Below are positions 46,484 to 55,525 of a DNA stretch of 64,000 bases, one piece after another. The stretch is taken from assembly GCF_009900745.1 (NCBI RefSeq), contig NZ_WXVU01000002.1, positions 310,001 through 374,000 on the forward strand, given 5' to 3'. Position numbers and translations under genes: made by a program. Below the pieces are notes generated by a model that did no database searches, had not been told where the DNA came from, and saw nothing but the letters and a program-made list of their open reading frames with translations. Each line of letters starts with the position of its first letter. Position 1 is the first letter of the stretch. This stretch comes from Chryseobacterium sp. c4a. Its GTDB lineage: Bacteria; Bacteroidota; Bacteroidia; Flavobacteriales; Weeksellaceae.

Positions 46484-47506
46484 ATGTTGATGGCTAAAAT
46501 TTTTAATAAACAAAACGTATTTCTTCTTCTGTTGATCGGAATGGTCTTAATGGCAAAACTGATCCCTTTTGATCAATCCTATAATCAATATTTCAACCTT
46601 TCAGCCTTTATAGACTGGGGCATTGCAGCAATATTTTTACTGTATGGGCTTAAATTGAATTTAAAAGAGGTTGTAAAAGACATCTCCAACTGGAAACTGC
46701 ATGTACTGATTCAAACTGGGACATTTATTCTTTTCCCTTTGTTGGTGTTGATCTTTTATCCCTTGGTAAAAGGCTCAGAGTATTATGATATATGGATTTC
46801 TATATTTTTCCTTGCTGCTTTACCCTCTACCGTTTCATCATCTGTAGTAATGGTATCTATTGCAAAAGGAAATGTGACTTCAGCTATTTTTAATGCTTCC
46901 ATTTCTGGATTAATAGGTATTGTCATGACCCCTCTTTTAATGAGCTTTTTCTTAACTTCTGGATCAGGTTCAGGAGATCATGGAGAAGTATTGCAACAGC
47001 TTTTAATGAAAGTCCTTTTACCAATTATTCTGGGGGGTTTATTGAATCCGGTTTTCAAAAAATGGGTGACAAAATATGCCAGTATTATTTCAGAATTCGA
47101 CAGGCTTATTATTTTATTAATTGTTTACGAAAGTTTCTCAACAGCCTTTATAGAAAATGTTTTCAGCTCAGTTCCGCCGGTTATATTTTTGATCCTGGCT
47201 TTCAGTGTTGTTTTCCTGTTTTTTGCGGTGTATAATATTCTCAAATTCATTTCTAAGAAAATGGGATTTAATGCTCAGGATACCATTACGGTAACTTTCT
47301 GTGGTTCAAAAAAATCATTGGTTCACGGAAGTCTTTTTCTGTTGGTTTTGAATATTCCTGAAGATCAGAAAGTATTATTTTTATTGCCTGTTATGGTGTA
47401 TCACAGTTTTCAGTTGTTCTATGTAAGCTGGCTGGCAAGCAGAATCGCCCAAAGATCAGAGGGTGAGAAGAGCGTCGTAAGCTTGGATGAAAATCAGATA
47501 AATTGA
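46484..47506 (+). CDS. Bile acid:sodium symporter (BASS/YfeH) family transporter
   Basis: The protein has 340 residues with nine or ten membrane helices. The motif AIFLLYGLKLNLKEVVKDI and the later TITVTFCGSKKSLVHGS match the SBF-like group (PF13593). The substrate is not predictable from the sequence. The start may be the ATG two codons downstream. A link to glucan use is not evident. Confidence 0.85.
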   Translation: MLMAKIFNKQNVFLLLLIGMVLMAKLIPFDQSYNQYFNLSAFIDWGIAAIFLLYGLKLNLKEVVKDISNWKLHVLIQTGTFILFPLLVLIFYPLVKGSEYYDIWISIFFLAALPSTVSSSVVMVSIAKGNVTSAIFNASISGLIGIVMTPLLMSFFLTSGSGSGDHGEVLQQLLMKVLLPIILGGLLNPVFKKWVTKYASIISEFDRLIILLIVYESFSTAFIENVFSSVPPVIFLILAFSVVFLFFAVYNILKFISKKMGFNAQDTITVTFCGSKKSLVHGSLFLLVLNIPEDQKVLFLLPVMVYHSFQLFYVSWLASRIAQRSEGEKSVVSLDENQIN

Positions 47507-47576
47507 TTTCATCCCTGCGCCCATGAGAATATAACATAAGGTTCTTACCCTTTGTGGGATAGATAAAGAAAAAAAA

Positions 47577-47712
47577 TAAACCATTAAGAACAGTGAAGAT
47601 TGTAAGAACAGTTAAGTTTCATTGAAGATGAATGAAGCAGATTGCTTTATCAATAATAGCTTTAGCTATATTCTTAACTTTTCTTAGACCCTTAAAGACC
47701 TTAATGGTTCAA
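47577..47712. repeat. Imperfect inverted repeat, about 40-bp arms
   Basis: TAAACCATTAAG ... TAAGAACAGTTAAG (47577-47617) pairs with CTTAACTTTTCTTA ... CCTTAATGGTTCA (47673-47712). The second block matches at 13 of 14 positions. It is between convergent genes with no open frame. Confidence 0.65.
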
Positions 47713-47784
47713 AAATTTTTAAACTGAAAAATAAATAGAATAGTCGTATTTTATGACTAACACCCATGTTCCATCTATCTGCTT

Positions 47785-48795
47785 TTAATTTGCAGTATAT
47801 TCCGCTTCTGTCGTTGACTCTGCTTCTACTTCTGTTTGTTCGGGCTTAGCTTGCGGTGGTTTGTTTTTAATCTTCTCTTTATATTCTTTCTGAAACTGTC
47901 TTACTGTTTTTCCGGTTCCATCATGTCTCCATCCCGGTGAATAGAATAGATATTTTAGACGATCTTTGATCGAAAGCCCGGGTTGTCTCAGGTCTTTTCC
48001 GATTCTTCTCCATTCGTAAAACAGAACAGTGGCCGGATCCTTAGACTTCATTTTAGGATAGATACCATATTTTACAGGCACATTTGGGTCTTCCTTTTCA
48101 AAAGTACCGAAGATTTTGTCCCAGATAATCAGTCCCATTCCCATATTACGGTCTAAGTATTTAATATTACAGGCATGATGAACACGATGGTGAGAAGGGG
48201 TTACCAAAATATGTTCAAGGAAGCCCATACTTTTGATGGATTGTGTATGGACGAAAGTTCCATAGATCTGAATAGCAGAATAAGCTACCATAACATGCAG
48301 AGGGTGGAATCCTATGAATGCCAGAGGGGAAAAAAATAAATATCTGTACAATGGCTGAAACACAGGGCTTCTGAATCCTGTAGTAATATTAAAATAATCA
48401 GAATTATGATGGGTAATATGTACTGCCCAGAATACACGGGAATGATGATCTACATAATGGTGGACGTAGTAGGCAAAATCCTGAGCCAGAAATACTGCAA
48501 TCCAATACCATACTCCAACTTCCCAATCAAAAATGCGATGATAGTAAAAGAACATCATGACAAGCATAGAGAATCCTTTCATGATGATATCCAAGCTATA
48601 ATTTAAAAGGGCTAAAAGTACATTGGTAGCCACATCTTTGGTTTCATAAAGCTTTTCTTTATTGAAATGACTATAGGCCATCTCTATAAAGATAATACCT
48701 GCAAACATAGGAATAGCCCAAGGATAAACAATATCCGGCCCATCACTTTCAAACATTTTACTAAAATCAAACATTTTTTCTGTAAAACTAAGCAT
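47785..48795 (-). CDS. Sterol desaturase / fatty acid hydroxylase family protein
   Basis: The protein has 336 residues with four hydrophobic segments in the N-terminal two-thirds. The di-iron histidine motifs are HHYVDHHSRVFWAVHITHH and HRVHH. The last 50 residues are Lys/Glu/Thr rich. It acts on a lipid chain, but the substrate (hydroxylation or desaturation) cannot be assigned. An ATG at 48774 is an alternative start. Confidence 0.9.
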   Translation of the reverse strand: MLSFTEKMFDFSKMFESDGPDIVYPWAIPMFAGIIFIEMAYSHFNKEKLYETKDVATNVLLALLNYSLDIIMKGFSMLVMMFFYYHRIFDWEVGVWYWIAVFLAQDFAYYVHHYVDHHSRVFWAVHITHHNSDYFNITTGFRSPVFQPLYRYLFFSPLAFIGFHPLHVMVAYSAIQIYGTFVHTQSIKSMGFLEHILVTPSHHRVHHACNIKYLDRNMGMGLIIWDKIFGTFEKEDPNVPVKYGIYPKMKSKDPATVLFYEWRRIGKDLRQPGLSIKDRLKYLFYSPGWRHDGTGKTVRQFQKEYKEKIKNKPPQAKPEQTEVEAESTTEAEYTAN

Positions 48796-49170
48796 TAAAT
48801 AGATAAAATGGGAATTTTTTAGATTTAATATTGGTTTTTGCCTGTGTTTTAATGAAAATTTAATAAATGGCTGGGTGCCGAATCGTGAATTATCTTTTTT
48901 TTGTTATAAAAATAAACCGCTTATATTGATGTTTAGCCTGTTTATATTCTCATAAAATCAAACCCTCTGAAATATTGATGAATAAAAGATAATTCTGCTT
49001 ATTATTTTGTAATAACTCTAAAATTTTTTCGTAATTTGCTGCTAAGTTGTTCATACTTAAATTGTTGTGTTTTTTAATGTAACTTGCTGGTTTTTAAAAT
49101 AATGAGCAGTGTTCTTAATGACGTTTTATAATGCACAGCTGATGGTTAAATAGAAGACTAAGACTAAGTT
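48796..49170. other. Divergent intergenic region, no gene seen
   Basis: This AT-rich segment holds promoters for the desaturase and amylase genes that I cannot place. No TAnnTTTG box is convincing, and no operator like that upstream of susC is seen. Confidence 0.5.
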
Positions 49171-51033
49171 ATGAGAAAAATATATACATTTTTTGCCCTA
49201 TCCGCTGCTTCAATAGCTTTTTCCCAATCAAAAATATTGGAAAAAGTAGAACCTTCTTTCTGGTGGAAGGGGATGAAAAATCCTGAACTTCAGATCCTTG
49301 TTTACGGAAAAGGAATTGCCAATAATGAGATCTCCCTTTCAGACGCTGTACAGATTAAAGACATCCAAAAAGTAGAAAATCCGAACTACGTTTTTATTAC
49401 GGTTAATACGAATGAGATTAACGTACCGAAGTTTACCATCAATATCAAAAAGAATAAAAAAAATCTGGGTTCTTATACTTATGAGCTCAAGCAGAGGAAT
49501 TACGGGTCTGCGGATCGGGAATCCTATACTTCAAAGGATGTTATGTACCTGATTATGCCCGATCGTTTTGCTAATGGAGATGAAAAAAATGACTCTGTAC
49601 CAGGCTTAACTGAAAAAGCAGATCGTAGTTTGCCTAACGGGAGACACGGTGGAGACCTAAAAGGAATCATGAATAATCTGGATTATATTCAAAATCTGGG
49701 AGCAACAGCTGTTTGGCTTACACCAGTGAATGAAGACAATGAAAAAGTGTATTCCTATCATGGATATGCCCAGACTGATTTGTATAAGATTGATGCTCGC
49801 TATGGAAGCAATGAAGATTATAAAAAGCTTTCTCAGGAACTCAATAAAAGAAAGATGAAGCTCGTGATGGATTATGTTACCAATCACTGGGGTATTTCGC
49901 ATTGGATGATTAAAGATCTTCCTACAAAAGACTGGATTCATTGGTTCAAAGAAGGAGAGGATGGCTTCAAAAGATCCAATTACAAAACATCCACACAATT
50001 TGATCCCAATTCTTCAGATATTGATAAAAAATATGCATTGGACGGATGGTTCGATAAAACAATGCCAGATCTCAATCAGAAAAACCCTTTGGTTTTAAAA
50101 TATTTGACCCAAAATGCCATCTGGTGGATTGAATATGCAGAATTAGGAGGATTCCGGGTAGATACTCATCCTTATAACGATAAGGAAGCTATGGCCAAAT
50201 GGGCAAAAGCAATTACCGATGAATATCCGAAATTTAATATTGTAGGAGAATCTTGGTTGTATACTGCAGGACAGATTTCAGCCTGGCAAAAGAATTCTAA
50301 AACAGGAGAAGCAGCCGGATATAACTCCAATCTGCCGTCTGTAATGGATTTTATGTTATTTGGGGATATGCCGAAAGCGTTTAAAGAAAAAGAAGGCTGG
50401 AATGCTGGAATGATCAAAATTTATGACTCCTTTAGCAGCGATTTTCTTTATCCGGATATCAATAATGTAATGGTTTTCTTTGAAAATCACGATACCGAAA
50501 GATGGAATGAAATCTTCAATGCAGATCCCAATGTTTACAAAATGGGATTAGCTCTCATTTCAACCGTTCGAGGGATTCCACAAATCTACTATGGATCGGA
50601 AGTGGGAATGAGAGGAGATAAAGAAAAGGGTGGTGATGCCGATATTCGTAGAGATTTTCCGGGAGGTTGGAAATCTGATCAACAAAATGCCTTCAATCCG
50701 GCAACACAAACGTCTGAACAAAAAGAATTCTATCAGTTTACGCAGAAATTACTGAACTGGAGAAAAGGAAAAGAGGTTATTCATACAGGAAAAACGAAAA
50801 ATTTTGTTCCAAAGGATGGGGTGTTTACCTATTTCAGATATAACGATAAAGAAAGTGTAATGGTCATCATCAACAATAATAAAAAAGATCAGACGTTAGA
50901 CTTAAAATATTTTGAAGAATCATTAAAAGGATTTTCCAAAGGGAAAGATATTATTTCAGGAAAGGAATTTCCGTTACAGAATACATTGACGATACCCGCT
51001 CAAACACCATTGATTATTGAACTTGAAAAATAA
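49171..51033 (+). CDS. GH13 alpha-amylase / neopullulanase-like enzyme
   Basis: The protein has 620 residues with a signal peptide and no lipobox, so it is probably periplasmic like SusA. An N-terminal beta domain (about 20-115) precedes the TIM barrel. The catalytic triad is Asp331 (GGFRVDTHPYN), Glu360 (IVGESWLY) and Asp441 (FFENHDTERW). The C-terminal beta domain ends IIELEK. It hydrolyses maltodextrins, cyclodextrins or pullulan fragments. Confidence 0.94.
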   Translation: MRKIYTFFALSAASIAFSQSKILEKVEPSFWWKGMKNPELQILVYGKGIANNEISLSDAVQIKDIQKVENPNYVFITVNTNEINVPKFTINIKKNKKNLGSYTYELKQRNYGSADRESYTSKDVMYLIMPDRFANGDEKNDSVPGLTEKADRSLPNGRHGGDLKGIMNNLDYIQNLGATAVWLTPVNEDNEKVYSYHGYAQTDLYKIDARYGSNEDYKKLSQELNKRKMKLVMDYVTNHWGISHWMIKDLPTKDWIHWFKEGEDGFKRSNYKTSTQFDPNSSDIDKKYALDGWFDKTMPDLNQKNPLVLKYLTQNAIWWIEYAELGGFRVDTHPYNDKEAMAKWAKAITDEYPKFNIVGESWLYTAGQISAWQKNSKTGEAAGYNSNLPSVMDFMLFGDMPKAFKEKEGWNAGMIKIYDSFSSDFLYPDINNVMVFFENHDTERWNEIFNADPNVYKMGLALISTVRGIPQIYYGSEVGMRGDKEKGGDADIRRDFPGGWKSDQQNAFNPATQTSEQKEFYQFTQKLLNWRKGKEVIHTGKTKNFVPKDGVFTYFRYNDKESVMVIINNNKKDQTLDLKYFEESLKGFSKGKDIISGKEFPLQNTLTIPAQTPLIIELEK

Positions 51034-51042
51034 ATAATACCT

Positions 51043-51564
51043 ATGAAAAAATTAATAGCTGTTCATACATTAATCCTGTTTTTATTTGGATTTACAATCG
51101 TTTCAGCACAATCAAATAAAGCATTTGAAAAAGAAAAATCAGAGATCGGTTCCATGCTTGATGCTTTTAATGTAGCTGCTGCAAAAGTAGATTATACAGG
51201 ATATTTCAATTTTTTTGCTGACGAGTCCACGTTTATCGGAACAGATGCTACAGAAGTTTGGAATAAAAAAGAGTTCATGGTTTGGGCGAAACCTCATTTT
51301 GATAAAAAGAAAACTTGGAATTTTACAGCATTGAAAAGAAATATTCATTTCAGTAAAGATGGAAAACTGGCATGGTTTGACGAACTATTGGATACTCAGA
51401 TGAAAATTTGCCGCGGTTCAGGGGTGGTAGAAAAAATCAATGGACAATGGAAAGTCAAACAATATGTTCTTTCTATGACCATTCCTAATGATGTTGTCGA
51501 TAAAGTAGTAGCTGAAAAAACAGCTCTTGAAGATGTTTTGATTAAAGAACTAAAAACAAAATAA
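51043..51564 (+). CDS. Secreted NTF2-like protein in the glucan locus
   Basis: The protein has 173 residues with a signal peptide ending TIVSAQS. The fold pattern FEKEKSEIGSMLDAFNVAAA, then WFDELLDTQM and GQWKVKQYVLSMTIPND, matches SnoaL/DUF4440 proteins. It is 9 nt after the amylase and 14 nt before the MFS gene. The function is unknown; the location suggests a link to glucan use. Confidence 0.75.
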   Translation: MKKLIAVHTLILFLFGFTIVSAQSNKAFEKEKSEIGSMLDAFNVAAAKVDYTGYFNFFADESTFIGTDATEVWNKKEFMVWAKPHFDKKKTWNFTALKRNIHFSKDGKLAWFDELLDTQMKICRGSGVVEKINGQWKVKQYVLSMTIPNDVVDKVVAEKTALEDVLIKELKTK

Positions 51565-51578
51565 GCATAAAGATAACT

Positions 51579-52961
51579 ATGGCTGGAAAAATGAAACCGG
51601 AACTTTCACTTACTCAGATCATCAATATGAGTATGGGATTCCTTGGGATCCAAATGGCGTTCGGATTACAAAATGGAAATGCAAGCCGTATTCTTGCCAA
51701 TTTAGGAGCAGATGTTCATGAACTGTCGTGGTTCTGGCTGGTAGCTCCGATTACGGGACTTATTGTTCAGCCAATTATTGGCCACATGGGAGATAACACC
51801 TGGAGTCCTTTAGGAAGAAGAAAACCTTATTTTCTGATTGGAGCTGTTTTGTGTGCGATAGGACTAGTATTGCTTCCGAATGCAGCTTCTGTTACGCAGA
51901 TGTTTGCAGCCAATGCACTTTTACTGGCAGTGATTTTCCTGGCAATGATGGATGCTTCAGTGAACGTTGCAATGGAACCTTTTCGTGCATTAGTGGGAGA
52001 TATGCTTCCAAAACATCAGGGTACAATAGGATTTTCAGTACAAACCATTCTAATCGGTTTTGGAGCAGTACTAGGTTCTTATTTGCCAGATTGGTTAACG
52101 AAACTAGGCGTTTCTAACGTAGCACCAAAAGGTTTTGTGGCAGACAACGTAATTTATTCCTTTTACGTAGGAGCAGTATTACTGATTATCTCTATTCTAT
52201 ACACCATCATTACTACTAAAGAATACTCACCGGAAGAATTTGCAGCATTTGAAGATGGAAAAGAAATAGAACATGAAAAGTCTAAATTCTCAGATATTTT
52301 CAAGGATTTTGCCACTATTCCTGCGCAGATGAAAAAGCTGGGAATTGTTCAGTTCTTCTCTTGGTTTGCGTTGTTTACCATGTGGGTATTTACAACGAGT
52401 GCTCTGGCAACCCATCATTTGGGTCTTTCTCCGGAAGATACCCATTCAAAAGCCTTTAATGATGCAGGGGATTTAACCGGTAAGCTCTTTGGAATGTATA
52501 ACCTTTGGGCAATTCCGTTTGCTTTTTTGCTAACGCCTATTGCCAAATGGATTGGTAAAAAACAAACCCATGCCTTAGCTTTGTTATGTGGAGGATTAGG
52601 ATTGATCTCTATGTATTTCATCAAAAATGTAGATAATTTATGGATCTCAATGATCGGATTAGGATTTGCTTGGGCAAGTATCCTGGCAATGCCGTATGCC
52701 ATGCTGATTGAAGTGATTCCTCAAAGAAAAATGGGCGTTTATATGGGAATATTCAATTTCTTTATTGTAATCCCGCAGATTATTAACGGGTTATTTGGAG
52801 GGCCTATCGTAAGTGGTCTTTTTGGAAAACAGGCGATGGATTACGTTGTAGTAGGTGGTGTCTGTATGCTGATTGGAGCTTTGGTAACAATGATTTTCGT
52901 TAAATCTGAAAATGAAACTCCCAAAGAAATCGAAGAAGAAATTAAGCAGGTGCATTTTTAA
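51579..52961 (+). CDS. SLC45-like MFS sugar transporter
   Basis: The protein has 460 residues and 12 membrane helices. The motif GHMGDNTWSPLGRRKPYFLI corresponds to the SLC45/GPH-type MFS signature. It probably carries maltose or maltodextrin across the inner membrane, which completes the route from SusCD and SusE-like binding to the cytoplasm. Confidence 0.92.
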   Translation: MAGKMKPELSLTQIINMSMGFLGIQMAFGLQNGNASRILANLGADVHELSWFWLVAPITGLIVQPIIGHMGDNTWSPLGRRKPYFLIGAVLCAIGLVLLPNAASVTQMFAANALLLAVIFLAMMDASVNVAMEPFRALVGDMLPKHQGTIGFSVQTILIGFGAVLGSYLPDWLTKLGVSNVAPKGFVADNVIYSFYVGAVLLIISILYTIITTKEYSPEEFAAFEDGKEIEHEKSKFSDIFKDFATIPAQMKKLGIVQFFSWFALFTMWVFTTSALATHHLGLSPEDTHSKAFNDAGDLTGKLFGMYNLWAIPFAFLLTPIAKWIGKKQTHALALLCGGLGLISMYFIKNVDNLWISMIGLGFAWASILAMPYAMLIEVIPQRKMGVYMGIFNFFIVIPQIINGLFGGPIVSGLFGKQAMDYVVVGGVCMLIGALVTMIFVKSENETPKEIEEEIKQVHF

Positions 52962-53016
52962 TCAGAAGTAAATAAGCTTGAAATACATGATAATGCAATA
53001 ATCATGATCGTATTAA

Positions 53017-53087
53017 AATTCAATAGAAGCGGGCTTTAGCCCGCTTTCACATTTAAAATATCTTCCATTTGGCTTTAGCCAAAATTT
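53017..53087 (+). repeat. Dispersed two-hairpin repeat, copy D
   Basis: Hairpin 1 AAGCGGGCT/AGCCCGCTT is at 53027-53046 and hairpin 2 TTTGGCT/AGCCAAA at 53068-53083. It is close to copy B in sequence and spacing. Confidence 0.85.
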
Positions 53088-53164
53088 ATATACTTCCAGG
53101 CTCTTATAAGATTAGACTCGCAGATTCTGCAGATGTCGCAGATTGTTTTGAAGACAGAAATATA

Positions 53165-53189
53165 AAAGCCACCTGACTCAGGTGGCTTT
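53165..53189 (-). terminator. Terminator of the lipoprotein gene
   Basis: The stem AAAGCCACCTGA / TCAGGTGGCTTT has a one-base centre. It ends 6 nt before the stop. Confidence 0.85.
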
Positions 53190-53194
53190 CTCAA

Positions 53195-53662
53195 TTATAA
53201 TCTTTTGTAGATGGCCGTTATTTCATCTTTTATTCCGTCTCCATTCACATCTGTGAGTTCTTGAATAGCTTCTAATTCAGTAGCACTCAATTTTTTTAAA
53301 GAATTAACCTCTACGGTTCCATCAGTATGTTTCACCTGAACTTTTTTAGTAGCAGTATCATAGGTATAATCTGAGGTAGCCTCGAAATCAATTTTGCATT
53401 GTGCTTCTGCATTTCCAGAATAGGCAATTTGATGCAGTTTTCCATTAGCAGCAAAGTCTAGAGATCCCTTTTTATCACATACATTGGCATCAGATGATTG
53501 GCTTGTAATGATACTGCCGTTTTTTCCGGAATAAGCCATATACCTAGAAGGTTGCCATTTACCAACAATACTTGCTTCTGGGGCATTGTTGTTCTCGTCG
53601 TTATTACTGCATGCTAATAGACTTATCACTGCAATACTTAGAAATAGAGTTTTCTTGATCAT
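53195..53662 (-). CDS. Lipocalin-like lipoprotein of unknown function
   Basis: The protein has 155 residues from the ATG at 53662, which begins MIKKTLFLSIAVISLLACSN with lipobox LLAC. The longer start at 53689 falls inside the -7 box at 53687-53694. The domain starts EASIVGKWQPSRYMAYS, as in flavobacterial lipocalin-like proteins, and a C-terminal DVNGDGIKDE resembles a calcium loop. It is a surface or periplasmic lipoprotein. Confidence 0.78.
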   Translation of the reverse strand: MIKKTLFLSIAVISLLACSNNDENNNAPEASIVGKWQPSRYMAYSGKNGSIITSQSSDANVCDKKGSLDFAANGKLHQIAYSGNAEAQCKIDFEATSDYTYDTATKKVQVKHTDGTVEVNSLKKLSATELEAIQELTDVNGDGIKDEITAIYKRL

Positions 53663-53686
53663 TTTTTTATTATTTGTGTTGACGGA

Positions 53687-53694
53687 CAAATATA
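53687..53694 (-). promoter_or_regulatory. -7 box of the lipocalin-like gene
   Basis: TATATTTG on the minus strand lies 24 nt before the ATG at 53662. Confidence 0.55.
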
Positions 53695-53797
53695 ATAAGT
53701 TTTATAATACCCTTTGTGGTGAAATATATAGATTTAATTCGATACATAAATAGTATTTAATAGAGTATTTGTTAAATTTCAATCTGTCAGATAGCAT

Positions 53798-54130
53798 TTG
53801 AAGTTTTTGGAAAGAGAAGAGAATACTAATAAACTTTGGAAAGATATAAGGCTTATGGCTAGAGAGCTTTTAACCAAAATGAATATAGAAAGCAGAGCCT
53901 ATAATACAAAGTATATTACAATAATTCCCCAAAGCAATAAAGTGCAGGGTGAGCTATTTCTTGATCAGGTAATCCATAAATATCTACGAAAATCTTTAGT
54001 CTATGGAGAAAATAAAAAAATCATTGTTCAATCTTTAGTTTTTACAGCCTTCATTGTTCTTAGATTTCCTTTCTTATCTTACATCAACTTTTTTTTACCT
54101 TCTCATCCCGTACATTTGTACCATAAATAA
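53798..54130 (+). CDS. Doubtful small ORF
   Basis: A 110-codon frame starts at a TTG right after an in-frame stop. Residues 10-75 have plausible protein composition (DIRLMARELLTKMNIES, YITIIPQSNKVQGELFLD), but the end becomes hydrophobic and runs into the pirin promoter. No family is recognised. It could be a gene remnant or chance. Confidence 0.3.
   Translation: MKFLEREENTNKLWKDIRLMARELLTKMNIESRAYNTKYITIIPQSNKVQGELFLDQVIHKYLRKSLVYGENKKIIVQSLVFTAFIVLRFPFLSYINFFLPSHPVHLYHK
54111..54118 (+). promoter_or_regulatory. -7 box of the pirin gene
   Basis: TACATTTG lies 20 nt before the ATG at 54139. It sits within an inverted repeat GTACA/TGTAC (54110-54121). Confidence 0.5.
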
Positions 54131-54138
54131 TCACAGAA

Positions 54139-54867
54139 ATGAAAACAGTATATCATAAAGCAGATTCAAGAGGCCACGCCAATCATGGTTGGTTAAATTC
54201 TTACCATACATTCAGTTTTGCCAACTATCAAAACAATGACAGAACAAACTTTGGAGTGTTAAGAGTATTGAACGATGACACCGTTTCTCAGGGAATGGGA
54301 TTCGGGACGCATCCACACAGAGATATGGAAATTATTTCAATTCCTTTAGAAGGAGATCTGGAACACAAAGATTCAATGGGAACTACTGCAGTGATCAGAA
54401 AAGGAGAGATTCAGGTAATGAGTGCCGGAACTGGAGTGAAACACAGTGAATACAATAAAAATAAGGACGAAGAAGTAAAATTTTTACAAATTTGGGTTTT
54501 TCCTAGAGAGTTGGATCTTGAACCAAGATATGATCAGAAAAGCATTAAAGAAGGAGAAAAAATCAATGGATTCCAACAGATCTTATCTCCTAATAAGAAT
54601 GATGACGGAGTTTGGATTCATCAGGATGCATGGTTTAATATCGCCAACTTCAAAAAAGGAAATGGTAAAAACTATATGCTGAACAAAAAAGGCAATGGAG
54701 TGTATGCATTTGTTTTAAAAGGAAGTGCAAAAGTAGGAGACCGAGTACTGAATGAGAGAGACGGATTAGGAATCTGGGATACCCAAAGCTTTAATATCGA
54801 AGCGGTAGAAGATGCTGAAATATTATTGATGGAAGTCCCAATGGAATTACCTTCTTATCTTAAATAA
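54139..54867 (+). CDS. Pirin family protein
   Basis: The protein has 242 residues in a bicupin. The N-terminal metal site is HPHRDMEIISIPLEGDLEHKDS followed by GVKHSEYN. It resembles YhhW-type quercetin 2,3-dioxygenases. The C-terminal cupin is reduced, as usual. It is followed by an FMN reductase, and both may act in redox stress handling. Confidence 0.93.
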   Translation: MKTVYHKADSRGHANHGWLNSYHTFSFANYQNNDRTNFGVLRVLNDDTVSQGMGFGTHPHRDMEIISIPLEGDLEHKDSMGTTAVIRKGEIQVMSAGTGVKHSEYNKNKDEEVKFLQIWVFPRELDLEPRYDQKSIKEGEKINGFQQILSPNKNDDGVWIHQDAWFNIANFKKGNGKNYMLNKKGNGVYAFVLKGSAKVGDRVLNERDGLGIWDTQSFNIEAVEDAEILLMEVPMELPSYLK

Positions 54868-54970
54868 AAAACTAAATTTGTATCCTCAAAATTAAAATAG
54901 TAGAGAATCATCATGTAAGATCTTTAGAAATGGTGGCTCTTTAACGTATAACAAAAATATAAAACGATAT

Positions 54971-55522
54971 ATGAAAATCTTAGCAATAGCAGGAAGTAAC
55001 TCAGAAGTTTCAATGAACAAACAGTTGGTAGCTTATGCATCAACATTATTTGAAAATGCAGAAGTAGAAGTGATTGACTTGAACCCTTTCGAAATGCCAA
55101 TCTATAAACACGAAAGAGAATTAGCAGGCGGAGTTCCTCAGGAAGCACATGACTTTGCTGCTAAAATTGATGGGGCAGATGTATTATTGGTTGCTTTAGG
55201 AGAGCATAACGGAACGTATTCTACCGCATTCAAAAATGTATTCGACTGGGTATCCAGAATCAAAGACAGAACAGTATGGAACGAAGTACCAATGTTATTG
55301 ATGTCTACATCACCTGGAGGTAGAGGTGGAGCAGGTGTTTTAGATGCAGCATCTAAGCGTTTCCCTTTCCACGGTGGAAATGTAGTAGAAATTTTCTCAC
55401 TTCCTTTCTTCAATGATAACTTTGATAAGGCAGAACAAAAAATTTCTAACACTGAGAAAGACAGTGAATTAAAGGAAAAAGTAAAGAAGATTGCAGCCAT
55501 TGAAACAATCCTTGAAAAATAG
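54971..55522 (+). CDS. NADPH-dependent FMN reductase family protein
   Basis: The protein has 183 residues in a flavodoxin-like fold. The phosphate loop is AGSNSEVSMNKQL and the flavin segments are EHNGTYSTAFKNVFDW and STSPGGRGGAGVLDA. It reduces FMN or quinone-like substrates with NADPH. It follows the pirin gene by 103 nt. Confidence 0.9.
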   Translation: MKILAIAGSNSEVSMNKQLVAYASTLFENAEVEVIDLNPFEMPIYKHERELAGGVPQEAHDFAAKIDGADVLLVALGEHNGTYSTAFKNVFDWVSRIKDRTVWNEVPMLLMSTSPGGRGGAGVLDAASKRFPFHGGNVVEIFSLPFFNDNFDKAEQKISNTEKDSELKEKVKKIAAIETILEK

Positions 55523-55525
55523 AAT

